Below are positions 26,373 to 34,265 of a DNA stretch of 41,096 nt, piece after piece. Each line of letters starts with the position of its first letter. Position 1 is the stretch's first letter. This DNA is from Spirochaetota bacterium (GTDB lineage Bacteria; Spirochaetota; Brachyspiria; Brachyspirales; JACRPF01), in assembly GCA_038043445.1 (NCBI GenBank), contig JBBTBY010000020.1:1-41096 (forward strand), read 5' to 3'. Position numbers and translations under genes: made by a program. Under the pieces are notes generated by a model, which searched no databases, was not told the origin of the DNA, and was given only the letters and a program-made list of their open reading frames with translations.

Positions 26373-27755
26373 GTGGCAAAAGCAAAGCGATCGAGCAGCG
26401 AAAAAAGTTTTTTTGATGCCATGGCGGGCGTTGTGGCGAAAAGCGATCATATCGCGCCGGACCAGTATGTCCGCTACAATGTCAAGCGGGGGCTGCGCAA
26501 TCCCGACGGCACCGGCGTGCTCGTGGGTCTCACCGACGTCGGCGATGTACACGGCTATATCATCGATGAAAAGGAGAAGAAGCCCGTCCCGGGTCGGCTT
26601 TCCTATCGCGGCATCGATATCAAGGAGATAACCCGCGGATTCCACAAGGAGAAGCGGCACGGTTTCGAAGAGATAGTGTTCCTCCTTCTGTTCGGCATGC
26701 TCCCGACGAAAAAAGAGCTCGCTGCGTTCACCGCCATACTCGACGAACGGCGCATGCTGCCCGACGGGTTCAAGGAGAACATGATACTTCGCCATCCGAG
26801 CAAAGACCTCATGAACCTCATCGCGAGGAGCGTGCTCAATCTTTACTCGTTCGATGAAGCAGCGGAAGATCGAACGCTTGCGAACGTGCTCCGCCAGAGT
26901 GTCGAGCTCATCGCGCGCATACCCGCCATCGCCGCGTACGGATATCAGGCGAAGATGCATTATCACAATGACGGGAGCCTGTACCTGCATAAGCCCAAGC
27001 ATTCGCTTTCGACATCGGAAAGCTTCCTGCATCTTCTGCGCCCCGATTCGAACTACTCGCCGCTCGAGGCCGACCTCCTCGATCTCGCCTTCGTGCTCCA
27101 TGCGGAACACGGCGGCGGGAATAATTCCACCTTTGCGGTGCACTGCATCGCCTCGACGGATACGGATACGTATTCGTCCATCGCCGCTGCTGTCGGATCG
27201 CTTAAGGGGAAGAAGCACGGCGGGGCGAACATAGAAGTGATACAGATGATGGACGATATCAAGAAGCACGTGCGCGACTGGTCGAGCGAGAAGCAGGTCG
27301 AGAAGTATATCGTGAAGATAATCGAGAAGAAGGCGTTCGACCGCACCGGCCTTGTGTACGGCATGGGGCATGCGGTGTATACGCTCTCCGACCCGCGCGA
27401 GGAGATACTGCGAGAACGCGCGGAGGCGCTCGCCGCCGAGAAGAAGCGTTCGGACGAGTTCAATCTTTATCGCCTCGTGCAGACGCTCACCCCGAAGGTG
27501 TTTGCGGACGTGAAAAGATCGGACAAGCCCATCTGTGCGAACGTTGATTTCTATTCCGGCTTCGTCTACAGCATGCTCGGTATACCCACCGATCTCTTCG
27601 CACCGATATTCGCCATCTCGCGCATGGCCGGGTGGACGGCGCATCTGCTCGAGGAGCATGTGAGCGGCGGACGCATCATACGCCCTGCGTACAAATACAT
27701 CGCCGGCGAACGGTCATATATGCCGCTCTCGATGCGTGTACCGTCGGAGCGATGA
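26373..27755 (+). CDS. Citrate synthase
   Basis: Condenses acetyl-CoA and oxaloacetate to citrate; entry to the TCA cycle. 460 aa from GTG 26373 (GGAG 6 bases upstream; the frame is open far upstream but crosses the promoter). Family landmarks are RLSYRGIDIKEI (75-86), His246 in HAEHGGGNN, His282 in KKHGGANIEV, His333 in GMGHAVY and Asp392 in NVDFYSG. The first 70 residues are longer than in short bacterial forms. A 2-methylcitrate synthase is less likely but not excluded. The HAD gene follows 7 bases later. Confidence 0.93.
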   Translation: MAKAKRSSSEKSFFDAMAGVVAKSDHIAPDQYVRYNVKRGLRNPDGTGVLVGLTDVGDVHGYIIDEKEKKPVPGRLSYRGIDIKEITRGFHKEKRHGFEEIVFLLLFGMLPTKKELAAFTAILDERRMLPDGFKENMILRHPSKDLMNLIARSVLNLYSFDEAAEDRTLANVLRQSVELIARIPAIAAYGYQAKMHYHNDGSLYLHKPKHSLSTSESFLHLLRPDSNYSPLEADLLDLAFVLHAEHGGGNNSTFAVHCIASTDTDTYSSIAAAVGSLKGKKHGGANIEVIQMMDDIKKHVRDWSSEKQVEKYIVKIIEKKAFDRTGLVYGMGHAVYTLSDPREEILRERAEALAAEKKRSDEFNLYRLVQTLTPKVFADVKRSDKPICANVDFYSGFVYSMLGIPTDLFAPIFAISRMAGWTAHLLEEHVSGGRIIRPAYKYIAGERSYMPLSMRVPSER

Positions 27756-27762
27756 ACGCATC

Positions 27763-28365
27763 ATGAGCGTGCTTCGTGCCGTGTTCTTCGACTGGGGGGG
27801 CGTCGTCATCGATGATCCCGCCCCGGGTTTCATACGGACGTTCGCGGACCATTTTCATATCGATGCCGACCGAATGAAGGCGTTCTTTTCGCCGTACGAA
27901 CACCTGTTCCAGACCGGGCGGATGACGGAGCGTGAGCTCTGGGAGAAAGCATATCTCGCGTTCGGGAAAAAAGTGCCGGAAGGGATATCGCTCTGGAAAG
28001 AAGCGGTGCGTGCGGTGTTCATCGATAAGCCCGGAACGATAGCGCTCGTGCACACGCTCAAGTCCCGCGGGATACGGACGGCGCTCGTGACGAACACCGA
28101 AGTGCCGACGCGCGACTATTATTTCGAGAAGGACTATCCGTTCGACAGAGCCGTATTCTCCTGCGACGAGGGTTCGGCCAAGCCCGATGAGCTCATATAC
28201 CGGCGGGCGCTTGAACGCGTATCGGTAACCGCTGCGGAAGCGGCCTTCATCGATGATAAGCCGGCGAACGTGGAAGCGGCCGTATCGCTCGGCATGCGCG
28301 GCATTCTCTTCACCACGATAGAGGATGTGACGCGCTCGCTTGCCGATGTGCTTTCAGAGCGGTGA
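27763..28365 (+). CDS. HAD-superfamily hydrolase
   Basis: 200 aa from ATG 27763. HAD motifs in order: FFDWGGVVID (nucleophile Asp10; Gly stands where many have the second Asp, as in the YihX-like group), LVTNTE with motif II Thr, the Lys in SAKPDELIY, and AFIDDKPANVEAA (motif IV Asp pair). The cap is helical, subfamily IA. A small-molecule phosphatase is likely; the substrate is unknown. It is probably co-transcribed with citrate synthase. Its stop directly abuts the stop of the opposite lipoprotein gene with no base between. Confidence 0.88.
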   Translation: MSVLRAVFFDWGGVVIDDPAPGFIRTFADHFHIDADRMKAFFSPYEHLFQTGRMTERELWEKAYLAFGKKVPEGISLWKEAVRAVFIDKPGTIALVHTLKSRGIRTALVTNTEVPTRDYYFEKDYPFDRAVFSCDEGSAKPDELIYRRALERVSVTAAEAAFIDDKPANVEAAVSLGMRGILFTTIEDVTRSLADVLSER

Positions 28366-28902
28366 CTAGCGGCGTCCGGCGTAGCGCAATGATGCGAGTA
28401 TGGTATCGAATTTACCCGAGGCGGACGGCGCTTCGCCCTCCGACGATTCGGCGGTGATGAAGAGCACGGCATTCCCCGAATATCCGCGCCAGTATACACG
28501 GGTGTACGGCACCGGCTTCTCCTGGTACATACGGGTAAAATGCTCCACGAGATGCATGTATTCCGCGCTCCGCTCAATGCTCCCGAATACAGAATTACCC
28601 ACAGCCGGGGCCGCCGATCCGCCGGAGAGCCGGTCGTACTGCGATGCGAACGCCTCAAGTGTCGGCGCCTTCTCTTCGGGTATCAAGAGCACCGTGAAAA
28701 GCGCGGTGGCCGGCGAACGCACAGCGATAAAACGTACTGTGTTGGTCTCGTCGCGAATGACCTTCCAGCCGTCCGGATAACTGAACGATATGCCGGCATT
28801 GCGGTAGATATTCGGGTATGTCATGCGCGGATCGTTGCCGCAGGACGCTATGGCAAGAAGAACGGCACCGGCAAGGAGCATGGATCGATATGTGTTTTCC
28901 AT
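28366..28902 (-). CDS. Lipoprotein of unknown function
   Basis: 178 aa from ATG 28902. The signal runs to a lipobox AIASC (Cys about 21), then a soluble domain with ISFSYPDGWKVI and residues such as FIAVRSPATALFTVLLIPEE, YTRVYWRGYSGNAVLFITAES and FDTILASLRY. This resembles PsbP/DUF1795-like lipoproteins that start with a 'y.fsyP.gW' phrase. A GTG three codons upstream is in frame but closer to the -10. The promoter is about 9 bases upstream, so it is nearly leaderless. Confidence 0.75.
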   Translation of the reverse strand: MENTYRSMLLAGAVLLAIASCGNDPRMTYPNIYRNAGISFSYPDGWKVIRDETNTVRFIAVRSPATALFTVLLIPEEKAPTLEAFASQYDRLSGGSAAPAVGNSVFGSIERSAEYMHLVEHFTRMYQEKPVPYTRVYWRGYSGNAVLFITAESSEGEAPSASGKFDTILASLRYAGRR

Positions 28903-28911
28903 AGTGCGCAC

Positions 28912-28940
28912 AGTATAAACCGATTTATGGGGATTGACAA
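28912..28940 (-). promoter_or_regulatory. Promoter of the lipoprotein gene, predicted leaderless
   Basis: Minus strand TTGTCA (28940-28935), 17 bases, TATACT (28917-28912). Nine bases separate the -10 from the ATG at 28902; there is no ribosome site. Confidence 0.55.
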
Positions 28941-28958
28941 GGGAACATATCGTTCATC

Positions 28959-28987
28959 TTGCTTTTTTCGCTGAAAAACTGTACATT
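28959..28987 (+). promoter_or_regulatory. Promoter of tRNA-Ala and the pseudokinase
   Basis: TTGCTT (28959-28964), 17 bases, TACATT (28982-28987); the tRNA starts 18 bases after the -10. A better -35 (TTGACA, 28934-28939) lies upstream but has no good -10 at the right distance. Confidence 0.4.
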
Positions 28988-29004
28988 CCCTGCACTCGCT
29001 GCGC

Positions 29005-29077
29005 GGGGCTGTAGCTCATCTGGTAGAGCGCTTGAATGGCATTCAAGAGGCGACGGGTTCGATCCCCGTCAGCTCCA
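29005..29077 (+). tRNA. tRNA-Ala (GGC)
   Basis: A 73-base cloverleaf. The acceptor GGGGCTG (29005-29011) pairs with CAGCTCC (29070-29076) with one G-U. The anticodon stem CTTGA/TCAAG flanks loop ATGGCAT, anticodon GGC at 29038-29040. The T arm is CGGGTTCGATCCCCG. Discriminator is A; CCA is not encoded. The next gene's ATG is only 9 bases after the tRNA. Confidence 0.96.
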
Positions 29078-29086
29078 CAGAACTAT

Positions 29087-31006
29087 ATGGAACAGACCGC
29101 TCTTATTTCAGTATCGTCCCGCAGCATCGGCAGATTGCTCGAATCGATACTCACGCGTATGGGATATGCCGTACGCAACACCCGCCGTTACTACGATGTC
29201 ATAGCGGAAAGCAAAGCCCCGACGACGGGGCTCATCGTCATCTCCGATTCCGTGGGCAACCGCGACGGCTACGACCTTGCGCGGCGCATCAAGAACTTCG
29301 ACGCCAACAATACGAAACGCGTCATCGTCGTCAATATCAATAGGCGCAATGCGGACGCCCGGACGCTTGAGCGGCAGCTCATCTATCCTTTGACGGTGCC
29401 CTTCCGCGAGGAGGACATACGCAATATCATTCAGCGCACCGCTCGAAGACGCCGCAGTATCGCCGCTGCGAAGGATAAGCAGGTAGCCGTGTTCTCGCCG
29501 AAGAAGGAGAGCGCGTCCTCACTCGAGGCGATGCTCCGTGCGGAGCATTTCCGTGCGTATGCAGTGACAAGTCTTGCGACGTTCAGGGAGCGCGTGACCT
29601 CCCGGCGGCCCGACGCCGTCATCATCGATGCCGACAGCGTACGCCGCGAGGCATATGCGCTCGCACGCGAGCTTCGCACGCAGAAACAGTACACGCAGAT
29701 ACCGATCATGTTCGTGACCGGGCGCGACATCCTGCACGAGCATGTGCGCGGGTTCGACAACGGCATCACCGATTATCTGCGCAAGCCCGCGGACGGCAGA
29801 CGGCTCTTCGACCGGCTCACGGTGCTCTTCGATAATATCGCCTCGCCGGGGAAAGCGGTGACGCTTGCCGTCTCCATCGACCCGTCGGTCCGTCATACCA
29901 TCGCTTATACGCTCGCGAAGAACCGCTTCGCGTTCCGCACGGCGGGGAGCGTCGATGAAGCGATGCGTGCGCTCCGGAGCCAGCGCATCGATGCGGTGGT
30001 CGCCGACCTCGAATCCGACCGCATGAAGATACTCCCCCTTATCGGCGCGATACGGCGCAATCACAAGTACGACGATGTGTCCATCATGACCATCGTCGAG
30101 CGGGAGACCATCGGCCTCATCGACACGGAAAGCTCCGCGGGCATCACCGATTATCTCCTCATGCCCTTCGACGAGACGCCGTTCATACGGCGGCTCAGGA
30201 ACAATCTCATCATGAAGAACGTCATCGACAGCATCGAGTACCAGAACAAGCAGCTCATGCTCGTCAACAAGCGGCACAACGACCTCTTGACGTTCACCGG
30301 GTACGATATCAAAGGCCCCTTGTCGCTGATACGCAACTATACGAAATTCTGCCTGGAAAAACCCGAGCTCCCGCGCGAGGAGATAGTGCGCTCGGTGAAC
30401 GCTATCGACCGGCAGGCACGGCTCGCCACACGCATCATCGATACGACGATGCATTACAAGAGCATAGAGACGGGGCGCATATCTCTCGAGAAGACGGACG
30501 AGGACGTGGTCGAGCTCCTCAACCGCTGCATCGAGGACAACATGATATTCATGGAGAACCGCGGGCTGAAACTCCGCGTCGAAGTGCGCGATGTCATACC
30601 CCCGATGCGCATCGATAAGCTCAAGATATACGAGGTATTCAACAATCTCCTCCATAACAGCGTCAAGCACAGTGCGCAGGGCGGGAGCATCGTGGTCACC
30701 GTGGGGCTTCTCGATTATCAGGACGAGTTCTATTCTCTCTTCTCCGAACTCGGCGAGGCGGGCAAGCGCCTCAATAAATTCGTCGAGATACGCTTCATGG
30801 ACGAGGGGCGCTCGCTCAATGACCGCGTGCAGTCGCGCATATTCGATCTTATCATCAAGAACACGCAGGGGCAGAACGATGATAAGAACCTCAATATCGC
30901 CCTCTATATCGTGAAGGCCTTCGTCGGCGCGCACGGCGGCAAGGTGTGGGTGGAGAGCGAGACCGAGGGCGGCAACGCGTTCATCATACTGCTCCCGGTT
31001 TCATAG
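29087..31006 (+). CDS. Three-receiver protein with a degenerate histidine-kinase module
   Basis: 639 aa from ATG 29087, nine bases after tRNA-Ala; earlier codons lie inside the tRNA. Three receiver-like domains (about 1-118, 130-255, 260-380) precede a HisKA/HATPase-like region (about 395-639). The usual kinase His box SHELRTPL appears as GYDIKGPL, with Tyr406 in place of His. G1 is DEGRSLN (second Gly lost) and G2 is KNLNIALYIV (both Gly lost); the N box EVFNNLLHNSVKH is kept. Among the receivers only the second keeps Asp (VIIDAD), Thr and Lys (YLRKP); the others have Val or Met for Lys, and the N-terminal acidic pair is missing in all. It is probably a non-catalytic scaffold or sensor. No partner kinase is adjacent. 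Confidence 0.8.
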   Translation: MEQTALISVSSRSIGRLLESILTRMGYAVRNTRRYYDVIAESKAPTTGLIVISDSVGNRDGYDLARRIKNFDANNTKRVIVVNINRRNADARTLERQLIYPLTVPFREEDIRNIIQRTARRRRSIAAAKDKQVAVFSPKKESASSLEAMLRAEHFRAYAVTSLATFRERVTSRRPDAVIIDADSVRREAYALARELRTQKQYTQIPIMFVTGRDILHEHVRGFDNGITDYLRKPADGRRLFDRLTVLFDNIASPGKAVTLAVSIDPSVRHTIAYTLAKNRFAFRTAGSVDEAMRALRSQRIDAVVADLESDRMKILPLIGAIRRNHKYDDVSIMTIVERETIGLIDTESSAGITDYLLMPFDETPFIRRLRNNLIMKNVIDSIEYQNKQLMLVNKRHNDLLTFTGYDIKGPLSLIRNYTKFCLEKPELPREEIVRSVNAIDRQARLATRIIDTTMHYKSIETGRISLEKTDEDVVELLNRCIEDNMIFMENRGLKLRVEVRDVIPPMRIDKLKIYEVFNNLLHNSVKHSAQGGSIVVTVGLLDYQDEFYSLFSELGEAGKRLNKFVEIRFMDEGRSLNDRVQSRIFDLIIKNTQGQNDDKNLNIALYIVKAFVGAHGGKVWVESETEGGNAFIILLPVS

Positions 31007-31100
31007 TCATCTCCGGTCATTTCCCCAATTCCTCATGTAAGAAAAATGCAACCGGTGGTTTTCTTTATCCTTATGTGATGCATTGGGTTTACACGGCGTG

Positions 31101-31130
31101 TTGACAATTACCGACGAAATGTAATATACT
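31101..31130 (+). promoter_or_regulatory. Promoter of the PQQ-propeller gene
   Basis: TTGACA (31101-31106), 18 bases, TATACT (31125-31130); a TAATAT two bases upstream gives a 16-base spacing. AAGGAG follows at 31142-31147. Confidence 0.6.
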
Positions 31131-31152
31131 GAAGTCATCACAAGGAGTGCAT

Positions 31153-32394
31153 ATGAAGCACATCATCATCCTTATATCGTTCGCTGCGATGCTGACGGCA
31201 GCCGATTGGCCGCAATTCCTCGGTCCCGACCGGAACGCTGTTTCATCCGAGACGAAATTGATACGCTCGTTCCCCGAGGGCGGCCCTGCGATAGATTGGA
31301 AGACCAGCACCGGGGATGGGTTCGGCGGGGCGGCGATAGCGGCGGGGAAACTGTATTTCCTCGACCGCGCGGGCGATAATGATGCCGTCCGCTGTCTTGA
31401 TGCCGCATCCGGCAAAGAGCTCTGGCGGTATGCGTATCCTGCGCCGGCGAAGATATCGTATCCCGGTTCGCGCGCAACGCCGACCGTCAACGGGGTGCTC
31501 GTGTATGTCGTCGGCCCGAAGGGGCATTTCACCTGTCTCGACAAGGAGACCGGCAAAGTCGTCTGGCAGAAGAATATCATGGACGATTACGGATCGAAGC
31601 TGCCGACGTGGGGTTATTCTCAGAACCCGCTTGTCTATAAGAAGACGGTCATTGTATCCGTGTTCGCCGATTCGGCAGGATTGGTCGCATACGATCTTGC
31701 GTCGGGAGATGTGGTCTGGAAATCCCGCACGCTTTCCGGCGGCGCATGCTATGTTTCGCCGGTTCTCGCCGAGGTCGACGGTATCGAGCAGGTGCTCATT
31801 ATCAGCGCCAAGACGAAGAGCGGCTCGGGAGAGATAGCGGGTTTCGATCCGAACACCGGTGCTGATCTCTGGTCGTATGACGGCTGGCAGTGCACGATAC
31901 CCATATCGTTCCCGCTCGCTGTCGGCGACGGGAAATTCTTCATCACCGCCGGGTACGGTGCGGGCTCGGTCATGATACAGGTGAAAAAGAGCGGGTCGTC
32001 ATTTTCCGTTTCGAAAGTGTTCGCAACACAGGATTGCGGGGCACAGATACATCTCCCGCTCTTCATCAACGGCTATCTCTATGCGCACAGCAATGACAAC
32101 AGCCGCCGTGACGGACTTGTATGCCTCTCGCTTGACGGCGAGAAGAAATGGGGCACCGGGAAGGAGCCGAATTTCGAGAAGGGCGGCATGCTCTCTGCGG
32201 ACGGCGTCATCTACAGCGTCGACGGTGACAGCGGTATACTCTATATCATCGACCCCTCGCCGGACGGCTATAAACCGCTTGCGCAGGCGAAAGTGCTTAC
32301 AACGAAGACGGCGTGGGCGCCGCTCGCGATAGCCAACGGCAAGCTGTATCTCCGCGACCAAAAGACGATATACTGCGTATCGATAGCGCAGTAA
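31153..32394 (+). CDS. Exported PQQ-like beta-propeller protein
   Basis: 413 aa from ATG 31153 (AAGGAG 5 bases upstream; an in-frame GTG at 31147 overlaps the site). A short signal (MKHIIILISFAAMLTAA) is followed by DWPQFLGPDRNAVSSET, the usual opening of PQQ-binding-like quinoprotein-fold proteins, and several W-motif blades such as VRCLDAASGKELWRYAY, FTCLDKETGKVVWQKN, VAYDLASGDVVWKSR and GFDPNTGADLWSYD. It lacks an obvious catalytic set for an alcohol dehydrogenase, so a structural or binding role is as likely. The promoter stands immediately upstream. It converges on the lipoprotein at 32403 with 8 bases between. Confidence 0.85.
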   Translation: MKHIIILISFAAMLTAADWPQFLGPDRNAVSSETKLIRSFPEGGPAIDWKTSTGDGFGGAAIAAGKLYFLDRAGDNDAVRCLDAASGKELWRYAYPAPAKISYPGSRATPTVNGVLVYVVGPKGHFTCLDKETGKVVWQKNIMDDYGSKLPTWGYSQNPLVYKKTVIVSVFADSAGLVAYDLASGDVVWKSRTLSGGACYVSPVLAEVDGIEQVLIISAKTKSGSGEIAGFDPNTGADLWSYDGWQCTIPISFPLAVGDGKFFITAGYGAGSVMIQVKKSGSSFSVSKVFATQDCGAQIHLPLFINGYLYAHSNDNSRRDGLVCLSLDGEKKWGTGKEPNFEKGGMLSADGVIYSVDGDSGILYIIDPSPDGYKPLAQAKVLTTKTAWAPLAIANGKLYLRDQKTIYCVSIAQ

Positions 32395-32402
32395 CGGATA
32401 CC

Positions 32403-33269
32403 CTACTCGGACGTATCCCCGGTCGCCACATCGACAGTAATGGAAATGCCGTCCGCGGTCACGGTCACCGTGCGCGTGCCGCTCATGGAGAGCGCCGCCG
32501 AGCGGTCTATCGTCCGTGTGCCGCGCGGTCCCGTATAGGTCCCGAGCAGCGTCATCGCGATGGTGCCAGTGAACGCCGCGTATACGACGCCGTCTGCTGA
32601 CACGCTCCGCTTTACATCGAGGGCGCTGAATGTCTGCGTCGTTGTCCAATCGCCGGTGTAGAGCGATGACCCCGTTGCATGGTTCGACGCCGTGCGCGAA
32701 CCGCTCAGGGTAACACCCTGTGAACCGTCATTGATGCCGGTGGCCGTGAACACGGTCGCCGTCGACATGGTACGCTCGATGGCACGCCTGATGTTATTGA
32801 GCGAAACCGCGGACGCCCGGCTGTACTTGAGCGAGCGTATGGACGCGTTCGCCGCGTCGCCGAGCGATTTCGCGACATTGGGGAGCGGCACCGGTACGCC
32901 GCTGGCGTCCAGTGTCGTGAAGAACCAGACATATATGGTTGCCGACTGTATCGTCCCGCTGTAGCGCCCCGGTATGGATACACCGAGATTCGACACGGTG
33001 CGCTTGTAGCCGTTGGTCGTCGCATCCCAGCTGAAACCGGTGAGCGTGCCGTTGGAAGCGGTTATCTGTACCGTTGCCGACACGGTCGTAGTGCTCGTGC
33101 CTGAATCACCGCCGATGAAAAGATTCATGGTATCGTTCACTTCGGTGGCGGTGCCATTCTCCTGGCTGGCGAAGTCTTCGGCCAGTTCGTTCGCGACGAA
33201 TGCCTCATCGGACAGGCTGCAGGAGATGAATGTGAGCGCGGCGAGCGCCGCAGCAAGAAAATATTTCAT
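32403..33269 (-). CDS. Thr/Ser-rich lipoprotein of unknown function
   Basis: 288 aa with signal MKYFLAAALAALTF and lipobox FISC (Cys17). The mature part is rich in Thr, Ser, Ala and Val, with beta-rich repeats like ATVQITASNGTLTGFSWD, TRTIDRSAALSMSGTRTVTV and GSRTASNHATGSS. The N-terminal linker is acidic and polar (LSDEAFVANELAEDFASQENG). AAGGAGGG lies before the ATG. No named family is recognised. Surface exposure is likely. Confidence 0.65.
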   Translation of the reverse strand: MKYFLAAALAALTFISCSLSDEAFVANELAEDFASQENGTATEVNDTMNLFIGGDSGTSTTTVSATVQITASNGTLTGFSWDATTNGYKRTVSNLGVSIPGRYSGTIQSATIYVWFFTTLDASGVPVPLPNVAKSLGDAANASIRSLKYSRASAVSLNNIRRAIERTMSTATVFTATGINDGSQGVTLSGSRTASNHATGSSLYTGDWTTTQTFSALDVKRSVSADGVVYAAFTGTIAMTLLGTYTGPRGTRTIDRSAALSMSGTRTVTVTADGISITVDVATGDTSE

Positions 33270-33386
33270 CGAGATCCCTCCTTCGGGGAAAATGGAATTA
33301 CCTGAATGTACCCCGCATCCCGGGGATTTGTTACAGGGTACTATCGATGCCTAGCCGCAGATGACTGCCCGCGATCGGGGAAAGGA

Positions 33387-34265
33387 TCAAGATCTGCGTT
33401 CGATGATATACCGCGCAAGGCCGGTCAGCTGTTCGGCGCCTTTGCACGAGGCTATCGCTTCGAGGGCTGCGTCCACCGCGGCGGCCGCTTTCTTCTGCGC
33501 GCCGTCCAGCCCAAAGAATTTCACATACGTCGATTTATCGTTCTTCTCATCGCTCCCGACGGGCTTTCCAAGGGACGCAGTGTCGCTCGTTACATCGAGT
33601 ATGTCGTCCTGGATCTGGAAGGCGAGGCCTATCGCTTCGCCGTAACGGGTGAGCGCTGTGAGCGTGTCGTCATCCGCACCCCCCGCAACGGCCCCGATGC
33701 GTACCGCGGCGCGTATGAGCGCCCCCGTTTTGAGCGCATGTATCGATGTGAGCAGTTCGAACGCGATCGCGCTCCCCTCGTTGCACAGGTCAAGGAATTG
33801 CCCGCCCACCATACCGCTGCATCCCGCGGCATCTGCCAATTCGCCTGTCACCGCACGCACCGCGCTGTCCGAAAGCGGCGATCGTGCTGCGAGCGAAAAG
33901 GCGTACGTGAGAAGCGCATCGCCCACGAGTATGGCGTTCCCCTCGCCGTAGCGGATATGCACCGTGGGCTTGCCGCGGCGAAGTTCATCATCGTCCATGG
34001 CAGGGAGATCGTCATGTACGAGTGAGTAGGTATGGATGAGCTCAAGCGCGCATGCCGTGTCGAGCACGGATGCATCCGCACCGCCGAACGTATCGTTCAC
34101 CATGAGCACGAGCACGGGGCGCAGGCGCTTGCCGCCGGCATCGATAGGATAGCGCATCATTCTGTAGAACGGCGCGAGATGAGGCGGTGCATCGGTAAAA
34201 AGCCTCGACAGATGCGCTTCGACGGATCTCTGTTTCAGCGAATAATAGGACTTAAAATCCGTCAT
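33387..34265 (-). CDS. ispA: Polyprenyl diphosphate synthase, IspA-type
   Basis: Adds isopentenyl diphosphate to make farnesyl or geranylgeranyl diphosphate; cytoplasmic. 292 aa. The first aspartate-rich motif is HDDLPAMDDDELRRGKP (Asp85, 86 and 91, with the two-residue insertion of the bacterial type), the second QIQDDILDVTSD (220-224). GGKRLRPVL (44-52) binds the homoallylic substrate. The ATG overlaps the stop of the sialate O-acetylesterase gene by 4 bases. Product length cannot be fixed from these motifs, so a GGPP synthase is also possible. Confidence 0.9.
   Translation of the reverse strand: MTDFKSYYSLKQRSVEAHLSRLFTDAPPHLAPFYRMMRYPIDAGGKRLRPVLVLMVNDTFGGADASVLDTACALELIHTYSLVHDDLPAMDDDELRRGKPTVHIRYGEGNAILVGDALLTYAFSLAARSPLSDSAVRAVTGELADAAGCSGMVGGQFLDLCNEGSAIAFELLTSIHALKTGALIRAAVRIGAVAGGADDDTLTALTRYGEAIGLAFQIQDDILDVTSDTASLGKPVGSDEKNDKSTYVKFFGLDGAQKKAAAAVDAALEAIASCKGAEQLTGLARYIIERRS

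Noticed and set aside
28934-28962. TTGACA upstream of tRNA-Ala as its -35
   Set aside because: At 17 bases downstream only TCTTGC is present. The same bases form the -35 of the opposite lipoprotein promoter.
29036-29086. Start of the pseudokinase inside tRNA-Ala
   Set aside because: Those codons are tRNA sequence; the first ATG outside the tRNA is at 29087.
33306-33330. Terminator-like CCCCG/CGGGG hairpin upstream of the lipoprotein at 33269
   Set aside because: A five-pair stem without a T-run is too weak to call.
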